From: Prochlorococcus sp. AG-355-M18
GTDB taxonomy: Bacteria; Cyanobacteriota; Cyanobacteriia; PCC-6307; Cyanobiaceae
DNA length: 62,711 bases
Reading direction: 5' to 3'
Assembly: GCA_003280725.1 (NCBI GenBank)
Contig: QCED01000007.1
Location: 1 to 62,711 of the forward strand
Position 1 is the first letter of the stretch; each line of letters starts with the position of its first letter. A program made the translations under genes and the position numbers. The notes under the pieces are model-generated. The model made no database searches. It saw nothing but the letters and a program-made list of their open reading frames with translations, and was not told the DNA's origin. Shown here piece by piece: positions 28,390-39,142 of the stretch.

Positions 28390-30297
28390 ATGGGGAAGGT
28401 TGTAGGAATTGATTTAGGAACAACAAATAGTTGTGTCGCTGTAATGGAAGGTGGTAAACCCACTGTAATCGCAAATGCTGAAGGTTTCAGGACTACTCCA
28501 TCAGTTGTCGCATATACAAAAAATCAAGACCAGCTAGTTGGACAAATTGCCAAAAGACAAGCTGTTATGAATCCTGAAAACACTTTTTATTCTGCAAAGC
28601 GTTTTGTTGGTAGAAGAGTTGATGAAGTAAATGAAGAATCTAAAGAGGTTAGTTATTCTGTCGAAAAGTCTGGTTCTAGTGTTAAATTAAAATGTCCTAT
28701 TTTGGATAAGCAGTTTTCTCCTGAAGAGGTAAGCTCTCAAGTTTTAAGAAAGTTAGCAGATGATGCTGGTAAATACCTTGGTGAAAAAGTTACGCAGGCA
28801 GTAATTACTGTTCCAGCTTATTTTAATGACTCTCAGAGACAGGCAACAAAAGATGCAGGAAAGATAGCAGGTTTAGAAGTTCTCAGAATTGTCAATGAGC
28901 CAACCGCTGCAGCTTTGGCATATGGTTTGGATAAAGAAAATGAAAAAATTCTTGTATTTGATTTAGGGGGAGGAACATTTGATGTTTCAGTTATTGAAGC
29001 TGGTGATGGAGTAACTGAAGTTTTATCAACATCTGGAGATACACATTTGGGTGGTGATGATTTTGATAGGTGTATAGTTGATCATTTGGCAAGTACTTTT
29101 AAATCAAATGAGGGTATTGACCTTAGACAAGATAAACAAGCTTTACAAAGACTTACTGAAGCAGCAGAAAAAGCAAAGATTGAGCTTTCAAATGCTACTC
29201 AAAGTGAAATAAATTTGCCTTTTATTACAGCGACTCCTGAAGGTCCAAAACACTTGGATTTGAACCTGACTAGGGCAAAATTTGAGGAATTAGCAGCTTC
29301 TTTAATTGATAGATGCAAAACTCCAGTTGAAAGAGCTATTAGTGATGCAAAAATATCTACTAGTGAAATTGATGAAGTTGTGATGGTTGGGGGTTCATCA
29401 AGGATCCCTGCAGTTTTAGATTTAGTAAAAAAAATAATAGGTAAGGAACCGAATCAAACTGTTAATCCTGATGAAGTAGTTGCGGTTGGAGCAGCTATTC
29501 AAGGAGGAGTTCTAGCAGGCGAAGTTAAAGATATATTGTTGCTTGATGTTACTCCACTTTCTTTAGGTGTAGAAACTTTAGGTGGGGTTATGACAAAAAT
29601 GATAAACAGAAATACTACAGTTCCTACAAAGAAATCTGAGACATATTCAACTGCTGTAGACGGACAAACCAATGTAGAAATACATGTATTACAGGGGGAA
29701 AGAGAAATGGCATCTGATAATAAAAGTTTAGGAACTTTTAGATTAGATGGAATTCCATCAGCACCAAGAGGTGTTCCCCAAATTGAAGTAACGTTTGATA
29801 TCGATGCAAACGGTATTCTAAGTGTTACTGCTAAAGACAAAGGAAGTGGTAAAGAGCAAAGTATATCTATCACTGGCGCCTCTACTTTATCTGATAATGA
29901 GGTTGAAAAAATGGTTAAAGATGCTGAGTCAAATGCATCAGCAGATAAAGAAAAAAGAGAAAAAATTGATTTAAAGAACCAAGCTGAAACACTTGTTTAT
30001 CAGACTGAAAAGCAACTTGGTGAATTGGGAGATAAAATTGATGCTGCAGCAAAGTCTAAGGTTGAAGAAAAAAGTAATGCTTTAAAAGAAGCAACTTCAA
30101 AAGAAGATTACGAATCAATGAAAAAACTTCTTGAAGAACTTCAGCAGGAACTTTATGCAGTTGGTTCATCTGTTTATCAGCAACCTGGCAATCAGCCACC
30201 ATCTCCTGGCGCGGCAGACGGTCCCGAACAGAGTGATTCAAACGAAAAAGGTGGAGATGATGTAATTGATGCAGATTTTACTGAAACGAAAGATTAA
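28390..30297 (+). CDS. dnaK: Molecular chaperone DnaK (DnaK2 type)
   Basis: Hsp70 chaperone. From the ATG at 28390 the product has 635 residues and begins [20 protein letters not shown], the canonical Hsp70 start; a frame-open ATG ten codons upstream (28360) would add a non-conserved extension. The ATPase domain shows [13 protein letters not shown] and [16 protein letters not shown]; the substrate-binding domain has [14 protein letters not shown] and the helical lid ends in the acidic [12 protein letters not shown]. The length and conserved start match cyanobacterial DnaK2 better than the C-terminally extended DnaK3. The stop overlaps the convergent flavoprotein gene by four bases. dnaJ/grpE are not adjacent. 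Confidence 0.97.
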   Translation: MGKVVGIDLGTTNSCVAVMEGGKPTVIANAEGFRTTPSVVAYTKNQDQLVGQIAKRQAVMNPENTFYSAKRFVGRRVDEVNEESKEVSYSVEKSGSSVKLKCPILDKQFSPEEVSSQVLRKLADDAGKYLGEKVTQAVITVPAYFNDSQRQATKDAGKIAGLEVLRIVNEPTAAALAYGLDKENEKILVFDLGGGTFDVSVIEAGDGVTEVLSTSGDTHLGGDDFDRCIVDHLASTFKSNEGIDLRQDKQALQRLTEAAEKAKIELSNATQSEINLPFITATPEGPKHLDLNLTRAKFEELAASLIDRCKTPVERAISDAKISTSEIDEVVMVGGSSRIPAVLDLVKKIIGKEPNQTVNPDEVVAVGAAIQGGVLAGEVKDILLLDVTPLSLGVETLGGVMTKMINRNTTVPTKKSETYSTAVDGQTNVEIHVLQGEREMASDNKSLGTFRLDGIPSAPRGVPQIEVTFDIDANGILSVTAKDKGSGKEQSISITGASTLSDNEVEKMVKDAESNASADKEKREKIDLKNQAETLVYQTEKQLGELGDKIDAAAKSKVEEKSNALKEATSKEDYESMKKLLEELQQELYAVGSSVYQQPGNQPPSPGAADGPEQSDSNEKGGDDVIDADFTETKD

Positions 30298-31376
30298 GAA
30301 AAGTAATTCTTAATTTCATTAGCAACCCATTTAGAACAAGCTGGAGCAAGTAAAATCCCATTTTTATAAAAACCTGTACATATAATTAGTCCATCTTCAA
30401 GATTTTTCATTATTGGTGAAGGCTCACCATCAGGCCTTGACCTTATTCCGTACCATTTTTTAGAAATTTTCCCTTTCATCAGCCAATTTGGTTTTTTATC
30501 GAGAAAATTTGTAAGTTTTTCGAAAGTATTTTCTTCTGGCTTAGTACTATATTCGTCGGTTGATCCAATAATTAGCTTATTTTTTGATTTTGGAATTATA
30601 TTTTTACCATTTATATTGAATTGTTTTGGCAGCGATAATAAATCAACTTCTGCATCATTTACATTAATTTCCATAGCTTGACCCAAGACAGGTTTTAATG
30701 TGATTTTTTGAGATATGCCATCTATTAAATTAATTGCTTTTAGTGAATTGCACAAAATAACGAAATCAGATTTTATATTTTCATTGTTTCTTGTTGTAGA
30801 AATCCATTGATTGTTTGATTTTCTGATTTTTATTATTTCTTCTTCTGAAAAATTGATTTTTTTTTGTTTTAGATATTTATCTAATGTTTGAAGTAAAGAA
30901 AAAGGATTTATTCTTCCATCTTTGAAGGAAATCATTCCTTTTATAGTTTTTGTTTGGAAGGCTTTATTTATATTCTTGATAAATAATGAGTCTTTTTCTA
31001 AAATTCGTAAGTTTTGATCATTATTTTCATAAATAAATTTCTCTAATTTTTTAAACTTTTCTTCATTAGTAGTTAGTTGTATTAATGGTTTTTCGATATT
31101 TAATTCACTGTTAAATTTTTGCAGGAATGTAATCCATTGCGGCCATAACTCGATGCTTTGTTTCCTGAGATTCCAGCTTCTACCTCTCCTTTTTTGATAC
31201 ATATTACCCATAAGTAAGCCTAAGGCTGCATAGCTACTATTTTGGAGTTCAGTTGGATCTATTATTGTTACTTGGAAACCTAATTCTGATAATTCTAAGG
31301 CGTTAAATTTTCCAATAATCCCTGATCCAATAATAACTATGTGTGCTTTTTGAAAATTTTCTTTTAAGCTTTTCAT
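30294..31376 (-). CDS. FAD-dependent D-amino-acid-oxidase-like oxidoreductase
   Basis: A 360-residue protein of the DAO/glycine-oxidase fold. The FAD-binding Rossmann motif is VIIGSGIIG (14-22), followed by [13 protein letters not shown] second conserved FAD segment occurs near the C-terminus ([27 protein letters not shown]), and [11 protein letters not shown] (about 226-236) is the usual mid-domain element. This family includes ThiO glycine oxidase and D-amino acid dehydrogenases; the substrate cannot be fixed from sequence. It is divergent from purU (48 bases) and convergent with dnaK. A link to glycine or one-carbon metabolism is attractive given purU next door, but only an inference. Confidence 0.82.
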   Translation of the reverse strand: MKSLKENFQKAHIVIIGSGIIGKFNALELSELGFQVTIIDPTELQNSSYAALGLLMGNMYQKRRGRSWNLRKQSIELWPQWITFLQKFNSELNIEKPLIQLTTNEEKFKKLEKFIYENNDQNLRILEKDSLFIKNINKAFQTKTIKGMISFKDGRINPFSLLQTLDKYLKQKKINFSEEEIIKIRKSNNQWISTTRNNENIKSDFVILCNSLKAINLIDGISQKITLKPVLGQAMEINVNDAEVDLLSLPKQFNINGKNIIPKSKNKLIIGSTDEYSTKPEENTFEKLTNFLDKKPNWLMKGKISKKWYGIRSRPDGEPSPIMKNLEDGLIICTGFYKNGILLAPACSKWVANEIKNYFS

Positions 31377-31424
31377 TGATATATTAGATATACTTGCTCA
31401 TTTGACTTAATAGTTAAAGATTTT

Positions 31425-32279
31425 TTGGAACATCCTTCAATTATATTCAAAATTGTTTGTCCCGATCGTCCTGGCCTTGTAAGTTTACTTACAAGTTGGA
31501 TTTCAAATTACGGTGGAAACATAAAACATTCTGATCATCATACAGATCAAGATGCCGGTTTATTTCTTAGTCGAATTGAATGGAATAGTAACAATGCCTT
31601 TTTTAATAGAGATGAAATTTATAAAGAATTTGAAAAAATTGCAGATGAAGTAAATGGAAAATTTAACGTAAACTATTCTGATGAAATTCCAAATGTTGCT
31701 ATTTTCGTGAGTAAACAAAATCATTGTTTGATTGATTTACTTTGGCGAGTAAGAAATGGAGAACTCAAAATGAAAGTCCCGTTAATAATTTCAAATCATT
31801 CTGATCTTGAAAATATTGCAAATGACTTTAATGCAAAATTTGTTCATATTGATACCTTTAAAAATGATAAATCTATTGTTGAAGATCAATTTTTAAATTT
31901 ATTAAAAGAATATCAAATTGATCTTGTTGTATTAGCTAAATATATGCAAATTTTGAGTGACTCTTTTTTAAAAAACTTTTCTTCAATAATAAATATTCAT
32001 CATTCTTTCTTACCTGCATTTAAGGGCGGGCAACCATATCATCGAGCTTGGAAAAGAGGTGTTAAATTAATCGGTGCTACTGCTCACTATGTTACTGAAG
32101 ATCTTGATGAAGGACCGATAATTGAGCAATGCACAGTTAATGTAAGTCATAGGGATGAAGTTGAAGATTTGATTAGAAAAGGAAGAGATATTGAAAGAAT
32201 AGCTTTAGCAAGAGCAGTTAGATTACATTTGAATCATCAAGTATTTGTTTATAACAGCAAAACTGCTGTTTTTGATTGA
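31425..32279 (+). CDS. purU: Formyltetrahydrofolate deformylase PurU
   Basis: Hydrolyses 10-formyl-THF to THF and formate, balancing the one-carbon pool and supplying formate. The 284-residue protein has an N-terminal ACT-like regulatory domain (1 to about 80: KIVCPDRPGLVSLLTSWISN) and a formyltransferase-like catalytic domain with LAKYMQILS, NIHHSFLPAFKGGQPYHRAW (catalytic His and substrate loop) and GATAHYVTEDLDEGPIIEQ containing the catalytic Asp. The start is TTG at 31425: the frame upstream is open only to a TGA at 31377 and contains no ATG or GTG. Its stop lies ten bases from the convergent ClC gene. Confidence 0.95.
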   Translation: MEHPSIIFKIVCPDRPGLVSLLTSWISNYGGNIKHSDHHTDQDAGLFLSRIEWNSNNAFFNRDEIYKEFEKIADEVNGKFNVNYSDEIPNVAIFVSKQNHCLIDLLWRVRNGELKMKVPLIISNHSDLENIANDFNAKFVHIDTFKNDKSIVEDQFLNLLKEYQIDLVVLAKYMQILSDSFLKNFSSIINIHHSFLPAFKGGQPYHRAWKRGVKLIGATAHYVTEDLDEGPIIEQCTVNVSHRDEVEDLIRKGRDIERIALARAVRLHLNHQVFVYNSKTAVFD

Positions 32280-32289
32280 AGATAGTTTT

Positions 32290-33648
32290 TTAGTCTTCTA
32301 ATTCTATTTGTATTTGTCTTTCATAAATTGATTCTTCATTAAAAGCTCTTGCTATCAAGAAACTGGCAATGCAGCTGATTAACACAGGTTTCATTATTAA
32401 TAAATTTTTTGTTAAAGCGAAAGCTAAAAACATTGCTGTAATTGGTGTTCGCGAACATCCTGCTACGAAAGCTCCCATTCCCGCAAAAATGTATGTACTT
32501 GGTGCATGTCCTGTTGCAATTTCCACCCAGCTCCCCATTATTAGTCCGATTGACCCTCCTAAAGTAAGCATTGGATAGAACAATCCTCCAGGAGCTCCAG
32601 ATGCTGCAGCTAAACCTGTCGTGAAAAATAATACTAAAACTGCTAATAAAGCAATTCCAATACTTGTATTTTGTTCAGCTATTATTTTCTGTAATTCATC
32701 TAAATTATGAAATGTACTGGGTAAAAAAGAGTAGATGCTTCCTAAAATAAGTCCGCAGATACTCATTTTTAAAACAAATTTATTTTTATACCACTTTTTC
32801 CCAAGATTTTGCATCAGCAAAACATATCTGCTGTACAGTTCTGCAAATATTCCAATAATTATTCCTAGTGAAACTAAGTAAATAAAATCTACAGGTAAGA
32901 AAAAAACTGATGGATCATATTCTTTTTGAATCAAAAATCCAAGGTTAAAATCAAAGCCTCCTGCTTTAGGATCTAAACCTAAGGCTTGAATAATATCAGC
33001 AGATGAATCTGCAATAAAAGTTGTAATTACTACTAATAGCAAAATTACTGGTCTTGCAGAGTTCAATAATTCCTCTATTGCGTAGACAAACCCTCCTAAC
33101 GGAGCGCTAAATACTGCAGCTATTCCAGCACCACCCCCTGCTGCTACTATTACTCTTCTAAAAGCTGTAGGAGCTTTGAGCCACTTGGCCATTTGCCAAG
33201 CTACTGATCCTCCCATTTGAACGGATGGACCTTCTGGACCCAAAGGGAATCCACTTCCAATAGCAATAATTCCTGATATTAGCTTTACTAATCCTACTTT
33301 TAAATTCATTGGAACTTTTTTATGTCTTAAAAAACCCATGATTTGACTCACTCCTGAACCTTTTGCAGCAGGTGCTATATTTTTGATCAAATATCCTGCA
33401 ATAGCTCCTCCTAGAGCTCCAAAAATAGGTAAGACTGCAATAGATGGAAATTGGTCTAATAATGCTAATCTCCAATTGTTAATAAAATAGATTCCAGTTT
33501 TAAAAGTTATGCTTGTAATTGAGGCTCCTAAACCTGTTAATAAGAGCGAAATTGCAACTACTAGAGATCTTTGTTTTAATAATTTTTTGATGCTACGAGA
33601 AGAATTATTACTTGTTTTTTGAATATTATCTTTTATAAAGTTTGGCAT
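32290..33648 (-). CDS. ClC-family chloride channel or H+/Cl- antiporter
   Basis: A 452-residue polytopic membrane protein of the ClC family with roughly 10-12 hydrophobic helices. Family signatures are AKGSGVSQIMGFL (about 94-106, the GSGIP-type selectivity segment), SGFPLGPEGPSVQMGG (about 137-152), and GAPGGLFYPMLTLGGSIG (about 352-369), followed by AGMGAFVAGCSRTPITAMF. The glutamate in GPEGP is the position that gates ClC proteins, so it is present here. No C-terminal CBS domains exist. It lies nine bases downstream of acnB on the same strand, so the two may be co-transcribed; ion transport rather than aconitase function is independent of that. Confidence 0.94.
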   Translation of the reverse strand: MPNFIKDNIQKTSNNSSRSIKKLLKQRSLVVAISLLLTGLGASITSITFKTGIYFINNWRLALLDQFPSIAVLPIFGALGGAIAGYLIKNIAPAAKGSGVSQIMGFLRHKKVPMNLKVGLVKLISGIIAIGSGFPLGPEGPSVQMGGSVAWQMAKWLKAPTAFRRVIVAAGGGAGIAAVFSAPLGGFVYAIEELLNSARPVILLLVVITTFIADSSADIIQALGLDPKAGGFDFNLGFLIQKEYDPSVFFLPVDFIYLVSLGIIIGIFAELYSRYVLLMQNLGKKWYKNKFVLKMSICGLILGSIYSFLPSTFHNLDELQKIIAEQNTSIGIALLAVLVLFFTTGLAAASGAPGGLFYPMLTLGGSIGLIMGSWVEIATGHAPSTYIFAGMGAFVAGCSRTPITAMFLAFALTKNLLIMKPVLISCIASFLIARAFNEESIYERQIQIELED

Positions 33649-33657
33649 AGTCCATGA

Positions 33658-36231
33658 TTACTTTGTCAAGCTGAAATCGTGTATTTCATCAAATTGAAGA
33701 TAGCGATAAAGTTCATCTGAATATGGATTAATTTTATTTTTAGTAATATCCTGATATTCTTCAACTTCAGGTATTTTGCCAAGCAGTGCGCAAACTGCTG
33801 CTAATTCAGCGCTACCTAAAAAGACTTGCGCATTCTTGCCAAGTCTATTGTCAAAATTTCTTGTACTTGTAGAAAATACTACGGAACCTTCATCTACTCT
33901 GGCTTGATTTCCCATACATAAAGAACAGCCTGGTAACTCTAACCTTGCACCACAATCTTCGAAAATTTTATAGTAACCCTCAGCTTTTAGAGTTTCTTCA
34001 TCCATTTTTGTTGGAGGACAAATCCATAATTTAGCTTTTAAATTTTGTACACCTTCTAGAACTTTCGCAGCAGCCCTGTAATGTCCAATATTCGTCATGC
34101 ACGAACCTATAAAAACCTCGTCAATATTTGTATTTGCAACATCAGTGATTTCTTTTACATTATCTGGATCGTTTGGGCAAGCAACTATAGGTTGTGTTAC
34201 TTTTTCTAAATCAATTTCAATTATTTCTTCATACTGAGCGTTTGAATCTGGTTGAATTAATGATGGTTTTTTTAACCAATTTTTCATATCATTTATTCTT
34301 CTTGAAATTGATTTTGAATCTTCATAATTGCTCTCAATCATTTTTTCTAGCAGGCAAATATTGCTTCTTAAGTATTCATGTACGGTTTCTTGGGATAAAA
34401 GTATGGTACTACCAGCGCATGAGCGTTCTGCAGTAGCATCAGTGAGTTCAAAAGCTTGTTCAAGTTTTAGGTTTGGTAATCCCTCAATTTCCATAATTTT
34501 CCCGTTAAATATATTTTTCTTATTTGTTTTCTCAACAGTTAAAAGTCCTTTTTTAATTGCGAAGAGAGGGATTGCATTTACTAAATCTCTAAGAGTGATT
34601 CCTGGTAATAATTCTCCCTTGAATTTAACTAGCACAGATTTTGGCATATTTAATGGCATCGATCCTATTGCAGCGGCAAAGGCAACAATGCCCGAGCCTC
34701 CAGGAAATGAAATGCCAAGAGGAAATCTAGTATGACTATCTCCGCCTGTGCCAACAGTATCTGGCAAAAGCATTCTATTAAGCCAGCTATGAATTATTCC
34801 GTCTCCAGGCTTAAGAGCTACTCCACCTCTTTGAGATATAAAATCAGGTAATTCTTTATGGGTAACTAGATCTACTGGTTTAGGATACGCAGCTGTATGA
34901 CAAAAACTTTGCATCACTAAATCTGCAGTAAATCCTAAACAAGCTAGTTCTTTTAGTTCATCTCTAGTCATTGGCCCAGTAGTATCTTGACTACCAACTG
35001 TGGTCATAATTGGCTCACAGGTCATTCCTGGCCTTACTCCATCTAAACCGCATGCTTTGCCTACTATTTTTTGAGCTTGAGTAAAGCCGAAATTACTTTC
35101 GGTTGGATTTTTTGGTCTAGTAAATATTTCACTAGGTTGATAATCTAATTTATTTCTAATTTTGTCTGTAAGAGATCTTCCAATCATAAGATTAATTCTT
35201 CCGCCAGCTTGAATCTCATCAGTAAGAGTTGATGGATACAAGTTGAATTTGCTTATTACTTCTTCCTCATTCGTTTCTTTTTCAATTTTTTTAATAATGC
35301 CTTCATAAGGATAAATTTTAATAATATCTCCTGTTTCTATATAAGATACGTCAGCTTCTATAGGTAATGCTCCTGAATCTTGTGCTGTATTAAAGAAAAT
35401 AGGTGCTATTTTGCTACCGATTATTATTCCACCTGTTTTTTTGTTTGGTACAAAAGGGATATCTTCGCCTATATGCCATATGAGTGAATTAATAGCTGAT
35501 TTTCTAGAACTTCCTGTTCCAACAACATCTCCAACATATGCTATTGGTAAATTTTGTTTTTTTAAATTGTCTAGAATACTCAGTCCATCTGGTTTTTTAA
35601 ATTCCAACATAGCCAATGCATGCATTGGTATATCCGGACGTGTTGTTGCATGTACAGCAGGAGATAAATCGTCTGTGTTTGTTTCTCCATCAACTTTAAA
35701 TACTAAACAAGTAATCTCTTTTTCTAAAACTTTTTTATTTTTGAACCATTCTGCATTTGCCCAACTATCTACTACCTCTTTTGCATAAATATTTTTTTGC
35801 GATAATTCATAAATTTCATTAGATGAGTCGTAAACAAGGATAATATTTTTTAAAACTTCTGCTGCTTTCTTAGCTAGAGAACTATTTTTTCCTTTAAGAA
35901 TTTCAACCAGAGAAATTACATTATATCCTCCAATCATTGTCCCTAGAATTTCAATTGCTTTTTGAGGGTTTATTGATTTGCAATATTTTTCTGAATTAAC
36001 AATAGCTGTAAGCCAGCTTGCTTTAACATATGCGGCTTCATCAACTCCTGGTGGTACTCTATTTATTAACAAATCAAGTAAATATGATGAATCGTAATTA
36101 CTTTCTTGTTCTAATAATTTTGTAACACAATTTGTTTGCTCAGCATTTAAAGGCAAAGGAGGTATTCCTTTGGCAGCTCTTTCAGCTACGTGATCTGCAT
36201 AATCTTTTAGCAATGTTTCCAAATTCTTCAT
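33658..36231 (-). CDS. acnB: Aconitate hydratase B
   Basis: Interconverts citrate and isocitrate. The 857-residue length and domain order (N-terminal HEAT-like helical domain about 1-155, then the swivel domain with GDVVGTGSSRKSAINSL, then the three aconitase domains) identify the AcnB type and not AcnA. [4Fe-4S] ligands are visible in FIGSCMTNIGHYRAAAKV and in PGCSLCMGNQARV; SFCHTAAYPKP and GVALKPGDGIIHSWLNRM carry active-site residues, as does TGGDSHTRFPLG. It is divergent from the DAHP synthase gene across 97 bases. An in-frame ATG at 36231 is the only sensible start. Confidence 0.97.
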   Translation of the reverse strand: MKNLETLLKDYADHVAERAAKGIPPLPLNAEQTNCVTKLLEQESNYDSSYLLDLLINRVPPGVDEAAYVKASWLTAIVNSEKYCKSINPQKAIEILGTMIGGYNVISLVEILKGKNSSLAKKAAEVLKNIILVYDSSNEIYELSQKNIYAKEVVDSWANAEWFKNKKVLEKEITCLVFKVDGETNTDDLSPAVHATTRPDIPMHALAMLEFKKPDGLSILDNLKKQNLPIAYVGDVVGTGSSRKSAINSLIWHIGEDIPFVPNKKTGGIIIGSKIAPIFFNTAQDSGALPIEADVSYIETGDIIKIYPYEGIIKKIEKETNEEEVISKFNLYPSTLTDEIQAGGRINLMIGRSLTDKIRNKLDYQPSEIFTRPKNPTESNFGFTQAQKIVGKACGLDGVRPGMTCEPIMTTVGSQDTTGPMTRDELKELACLGFTADLVMQSFCHTAAYPKPVDLVTHKELPDFISQRGGVALKPGDGIIHSWLNRMLLPDTVGTGGDSHTRFPLGISFPGGSGIVAFAAAIGSMPLNMPKSVLVKFKGELLPGITLRDLVNAIPLFAIKKGLLTVEKTNKKNIFNGKIMEIEGLPNLKLEQAFELTDATAERSCAGSTILLSQETVHEYLRSNICLLEKMIESNYEDSKSISRRINDMKNWLKKPSLIQPDSNAQYEEIIEIDLEKVTQPIVACPNDPDNVKEITDVANTNIDEVFIGSCMTNIGHYRAAAKVLEGVQNLKAKLWICPPTKMDEETLKAEGYYKIFEDCGARLELPGCSLCMGNQARVDEGSVVFSTSTRNFDNRLGKNAQVFLGSAELAAVCALLGKIPEVEEYQDITKNKINPYSDELYRYLQFDEIHDFSLTK

Positions 36232-36328
36232 TAGTAAGGTTTAATGCCTAATCTATTGTTATTTTTAATATTGAAAAGGAGAGTATTCATAAATGCTTTT
36301 TTAAATATTCAAACTTCTTAATTAATCA

Positions 36329-37396
36329 ATGACGTCATCATCAAATAATTCAGCTTTGGAAAAGACATCAGATTTACATGTCGTTGAAACACGTCCATTA
36401 ATACCTCCAAGCAGATTACATAATGATATACCTTTAGATCACACCTCTGCTAATACAGTATCTAAAACAAGAAGATCGATACAAAACATTTTGCATCATA
36501 ATGATCGGAAGCTTTTAGTCATTGTTGGTCCATGTTCAATACATGATCTAGAGGCTGCAAAGGAATATTCACAATATATTCATAACTTTCGAGAACTTTA
36601 TAAAGATAAATTAGAAATAATCATGAGAGTATATTTTGAGAAACCAAGAACAACCATTGGTTGGAAGGGACTTATAAATGATCCCCATCTAGATGATTCT
36701 TATGATATTAATACTGGTTTAAGAAGGGCAAGAAGTTTGCTTTCATATCTCGCAACTCGTGGAATACCTTCTGCTACAGAATTACTAGATCCAATTGTTC
36801 CTCAATATATTGCTGATTTGATAAGTTGGACAGCCATAGGTGCAAGGACTACTGAGAGTCAAACTCATAGGGAAATGGCATCAGGATTATCAATGCCTAT
36901 TGGGTTTAAAAATGGAACTGATGGTTCTTTTACTACTGCAATAAATGCAATGCAGTCAGCTTCTAAATCTCATCATTTCTTAGGTGTAAATGAAAATGGA
37001 ATGGCTTCTATTGTCAATACTACGGGCAATCCAGATGGCCATATTGTTTTAAGAGGCGGCTCAAAAGGTCCAAATTTTGAAAGTCAACATGTTCAAAGAA
37101 TTTCAGCAGAATTAAAGCAATGTAATCTCCCGCACAAAGTGATGATTGATTGTAGCCATGGAAATTCAAATAAAGACTTTCGAAAACAGGCGGAAGTTTT
37201 AAAAAATATAGCTTCTCAAATAAGTAATGGTGAAAAAAATATTTTAGGAGTTATGTTAGAAAGTCATTTGAAAGAAGGTAATCAAAAACTTTTACAAAAA
37301 GAAGATCTTGAGTTTGGCAGAAGCATTACAGATGCATGCATAGATATAGATACAACGAGAGACTTACTCGCTATCTTATACAATTCACTTAATTAG
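36329..37396 (+). CDS. 3-deoxy-7-phosphoheptulonate synthase (DAHP synthase, class I)
   Basis: First enzyme of the shikimate pathway, condensing PEP and erythrose-4-phosphate. At 355 residues it matches the E. coli AroF/G/H type. Conserved segments: VIVGPCSIHDLEAAKEYS-like (as LLVIVGPCSIHD), MRVYFEKPRTTIGWKGLIND, GARTTESQTHREMASGLS, PIGFKNGTDGS, HIVLRGGSKGPNF and MIDCSHGNSNKD. N-terminal sequence up to about residue 45 is less conserved, where feedback specificity is set in this family, so I cannot say which aromatic amino acid inhibits it. The stop overlaps the convergent kinase gene by eight bases. Confidence 0.95.
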   Translation: MTSSSNNSALEKTSDLHVVETRPLIPPSRLHNDIPLDHTSANTVSKTRRSIQNILHHNDRKLLVIVGPCSIHDLEAAKEYSQYIHNFRELYKDKLEIIMRVYFEKPRTTIGWKGLINDPHLDDSYDINTGLRRARSLLSYLATRGIPSATELLDPIVPQYIADLISWTAIGARTTESQTHREMASGLSMPIGFKNGTDGSFTTAINAMQSASKSHHFLGVNENGMASIVNTTGNPDGHIVLRGGSKGPNFESQHVQRISAELKQCNLPHKVMIDCSHGNSNKDFRKQAEVLKNIASQISNGEKNILGVMLESHLKEGNQKLLQKEDLEFGRSITDACIDIDTTRDLLAILYNSLN

Positions 37397-38030
37397 TTAT
37401 AAAAAAATTAAAAAATAATGCTGAAGAAATTGGAACAATGAAATTATCTATTCCTAAAACACTAAATTGTTCGAGTAAAGTAGCAAAAAAAGCTATGGTT
37501 AAATAATTTAGATTAAAACTATTTTGTTGGTAGTATCCTATTGAGCAAACTATTAGCAAACTTGTTAAAAACATCGTCATAGTGCCAAATAATGATTTTT
37601 TTTGTTTAAAAAAAATCCAACTCTTTGAGTTAAGGCTTTTTCCTATTAACCCAGCTAATCCATCACCAAAACTCATGATAAAAAATCCAGTAATTAATGC
37701 ATAAGGATTTTTATCCCAGAAAAGATAAATCAAAATAAATAAACTAAGACAATAAAATAATGTTCCATAACTTTTTCTCTCAACATCTTCAATAGTTGGA
37801 AATAATTTATAGGCATAATTGATCAAAACCATTAGCCAGACAACTCCTGTAAAAATAAGAGCTGAACTTTGATCAATTCTTAAAAATAGTGCAATTGGTA
37901 TTAGTGGTCCCACTCCAATGTGTATTATTTTTCTTACGATTTCTCTGCTATCTTCGTTATATTTTTTAAAAACTATCGATACTAAAAAAATTGAGAATAA
38001 ATATAATAAAATTAAAGTAAATTTTATCAA
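37389..38030 (-). CDS. CTP-dependent phytol/polyprenol kinase-like membrane protein
   Basis: The 213-residue protein has about six to seven hydrophobic helices and belongs to the dolichol/phytol kinase-phosphatidate cytidylyltransferase superfamily. Supporting segments are REIVRKIIHIGVGPLIPIAL (29-48, the typical RKxxH element), SYGTLFYCLSLFILIYLFW, and FFIMSFGDGLAGLIGKSLN with KKSLFGTMTMF (Asp-Gly-rich active-site loop). In cyanobacteria such enzymes recycle phytol from chlorophyll degradation into phytyl phosphate for tocopherol or chlorophyll; that role is inferred. It follows the sigma-factor gene by six bases on the same strand. Confidence 0.82.
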   Translation of the reverse strand: MIKFTLILLYLFSIFLVSIVFKKYNEDSREIVRKIIHIGVGPLIPIALFLRIDQSSALIFTGVVWLMVLINYAYKLFPTIEDVERKSYGTLFYCLSLFILIYLFWDKNPYALITGFFIMSFGDGLAGLIGKSLNSKSWIFFKQKKSLFGTMTMFLTSLLIVCSIGYYQQNSFNLNYLTIAFFATLLEQFSVLGIDNFIVPISSALFFNFFITN

Positions 38031-38036
38031 TTTTTT

Positions 38037-39056
38037 TTAAGCTGCTTTTTGATGAGTTGTCATTACTCTAAGTTTTAATATTGCTTTCGCCTCTAGTTGC
38101 CTTACTCTCTCTCTAGAAACATTAATTTGTCTTCCTATTTCTGCCAATGTTAAAGGTTCTTCACCATCTAGGCCAAATCTGAGCTTCATGATTTTTTGTT
38201 CTCTTTCATTTAATTGAGAAAGCCAAGTTCCTAAGTGTTCTTTTTGAATAGTTCTATCCATACCTTCCATAGGCTCTTCACAGTTTGGATCTGGTATGAG
38301 TTCACCCAACGTACTTCTGTCTTCTTCGCCTCTAGCATGAGCATCTAGGGAGGCGCAAGGAGCACTTTGAGAAATCAAATCTTCTAAATCTTTTTGATCA
38401 ATTCCCATCTCAGTTGCCATTTCCAATCTGGTAGGTTGTCTACCAAATTTATGTGACAATTCTCTAGAGACTTTTCTCATTTTGGATAGTTTTTCACTTA
38501 TGTGAATTGGCAAACGGATAGTTCTTGCACTGTTATCAATAGCTCTTGTCATACCTTGCCTAATCCACCAGTAAGCATAAGTTGAAAATTTATATCCCAT
38601 AGCAGGATCAAATTTGTCTACAGCTCTTTCAAGGCCAATAGCGCCTTCCTGGACAAGATCTAATAATTCAAGGCCTTGGTTTTGATATTTTTTTGCAACG
38701 GAGACAACTAGTCTTAGATTAGCTGCCATCATTCTATCTCTGGCTCTTTTGCCAATCTTAATTTGATAGAGATTTCTTTGAGTCCTATCAGTTTCTGGAA
38801 TTTGTAGCAACTTTTTCATGGTTTGAACATGATGAGCTAACTCTATTTCCTCAGCTGGAGTTAAAAGAGGTACTCTACCAATGCTACTTAAGTAATAGCC
38901 AATAGAATCTGAAGTGAGCCTTCCAGATTTTTTTTGGCTTTGTTTTGCAGTTAGACTGGATTTTGATTTACGAGATTTGCTCGTTGTGTTTGGTAATCTA
39001 GGCTCATCAGAATTATTACCTGAAGAGCTCTTTGCAGATTCCAGAGGGATCCCCAT
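38037..39056 (-). CDS. Group 2 sigma-70 family RNA polymerase sigma factor
   Basis: The protein has 339 residues from the ATG at 39056. After a Ser/Lys-rich N-terminus (to about 45), region 1.2 begins DSIGYYLSSIGRVPLLTPAEE, region 2 has LDLVQEGAIGLERAVDKFDP and YWWIRQGMTRAID, region 3 spans HISEKLSKMRKVSREL, and region 4.2 is LTLAEIGRQINVSRERVRQL. There is no long region 1.1 or non-conserved insert, so it is an alternative (group 2) sigma typical of cyanobacteria. A GGAGG (complement at 39065-39069) lies eight bases before the ATG; a GTG one codon earlier is the alternative. It is the strongest Shine-Dalgarno I noticed in the window. Confidence 0.94.
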   Translation of the reverse strand: MGIPLESAKSSSGNNSDEPRLPNTTSKSRKSKSSLTAKQSQKKSGRLTSDSIGYYLSSIGRVPLLTPAEEIELAHHVQTMKKLLQIPETDRTQRNLYQIKIGKRARDRMMAANLRLVVSVAKKYQNQGLELLDLVQEGAIGLERAVDKFDPAMGYKFSTYAYWWIRQGMTRAIDNSARTIRLPIHISEKLSKMRKVSRELSHKFGRQPTRLEMATEMGIDQKDLEDLISQSAPCASLDAHARGEEDRSTLGELIPDPNCEEPMEGMDRTIQKEHLGTWLSQLNEREQKIMKLRFGLDGEEPLTLAEIGRQINVSRERVRQLEAKAILKLRVMTTHQKAA

Positions 39057-39142
39057 CACCCTGGCCTCCTAAATAGTGGATTTTTTAAAAAGCTAGCACT
39101 GAAATTGAAATAAAAACTACTTTTACGTTGAAACTTTAAAGA

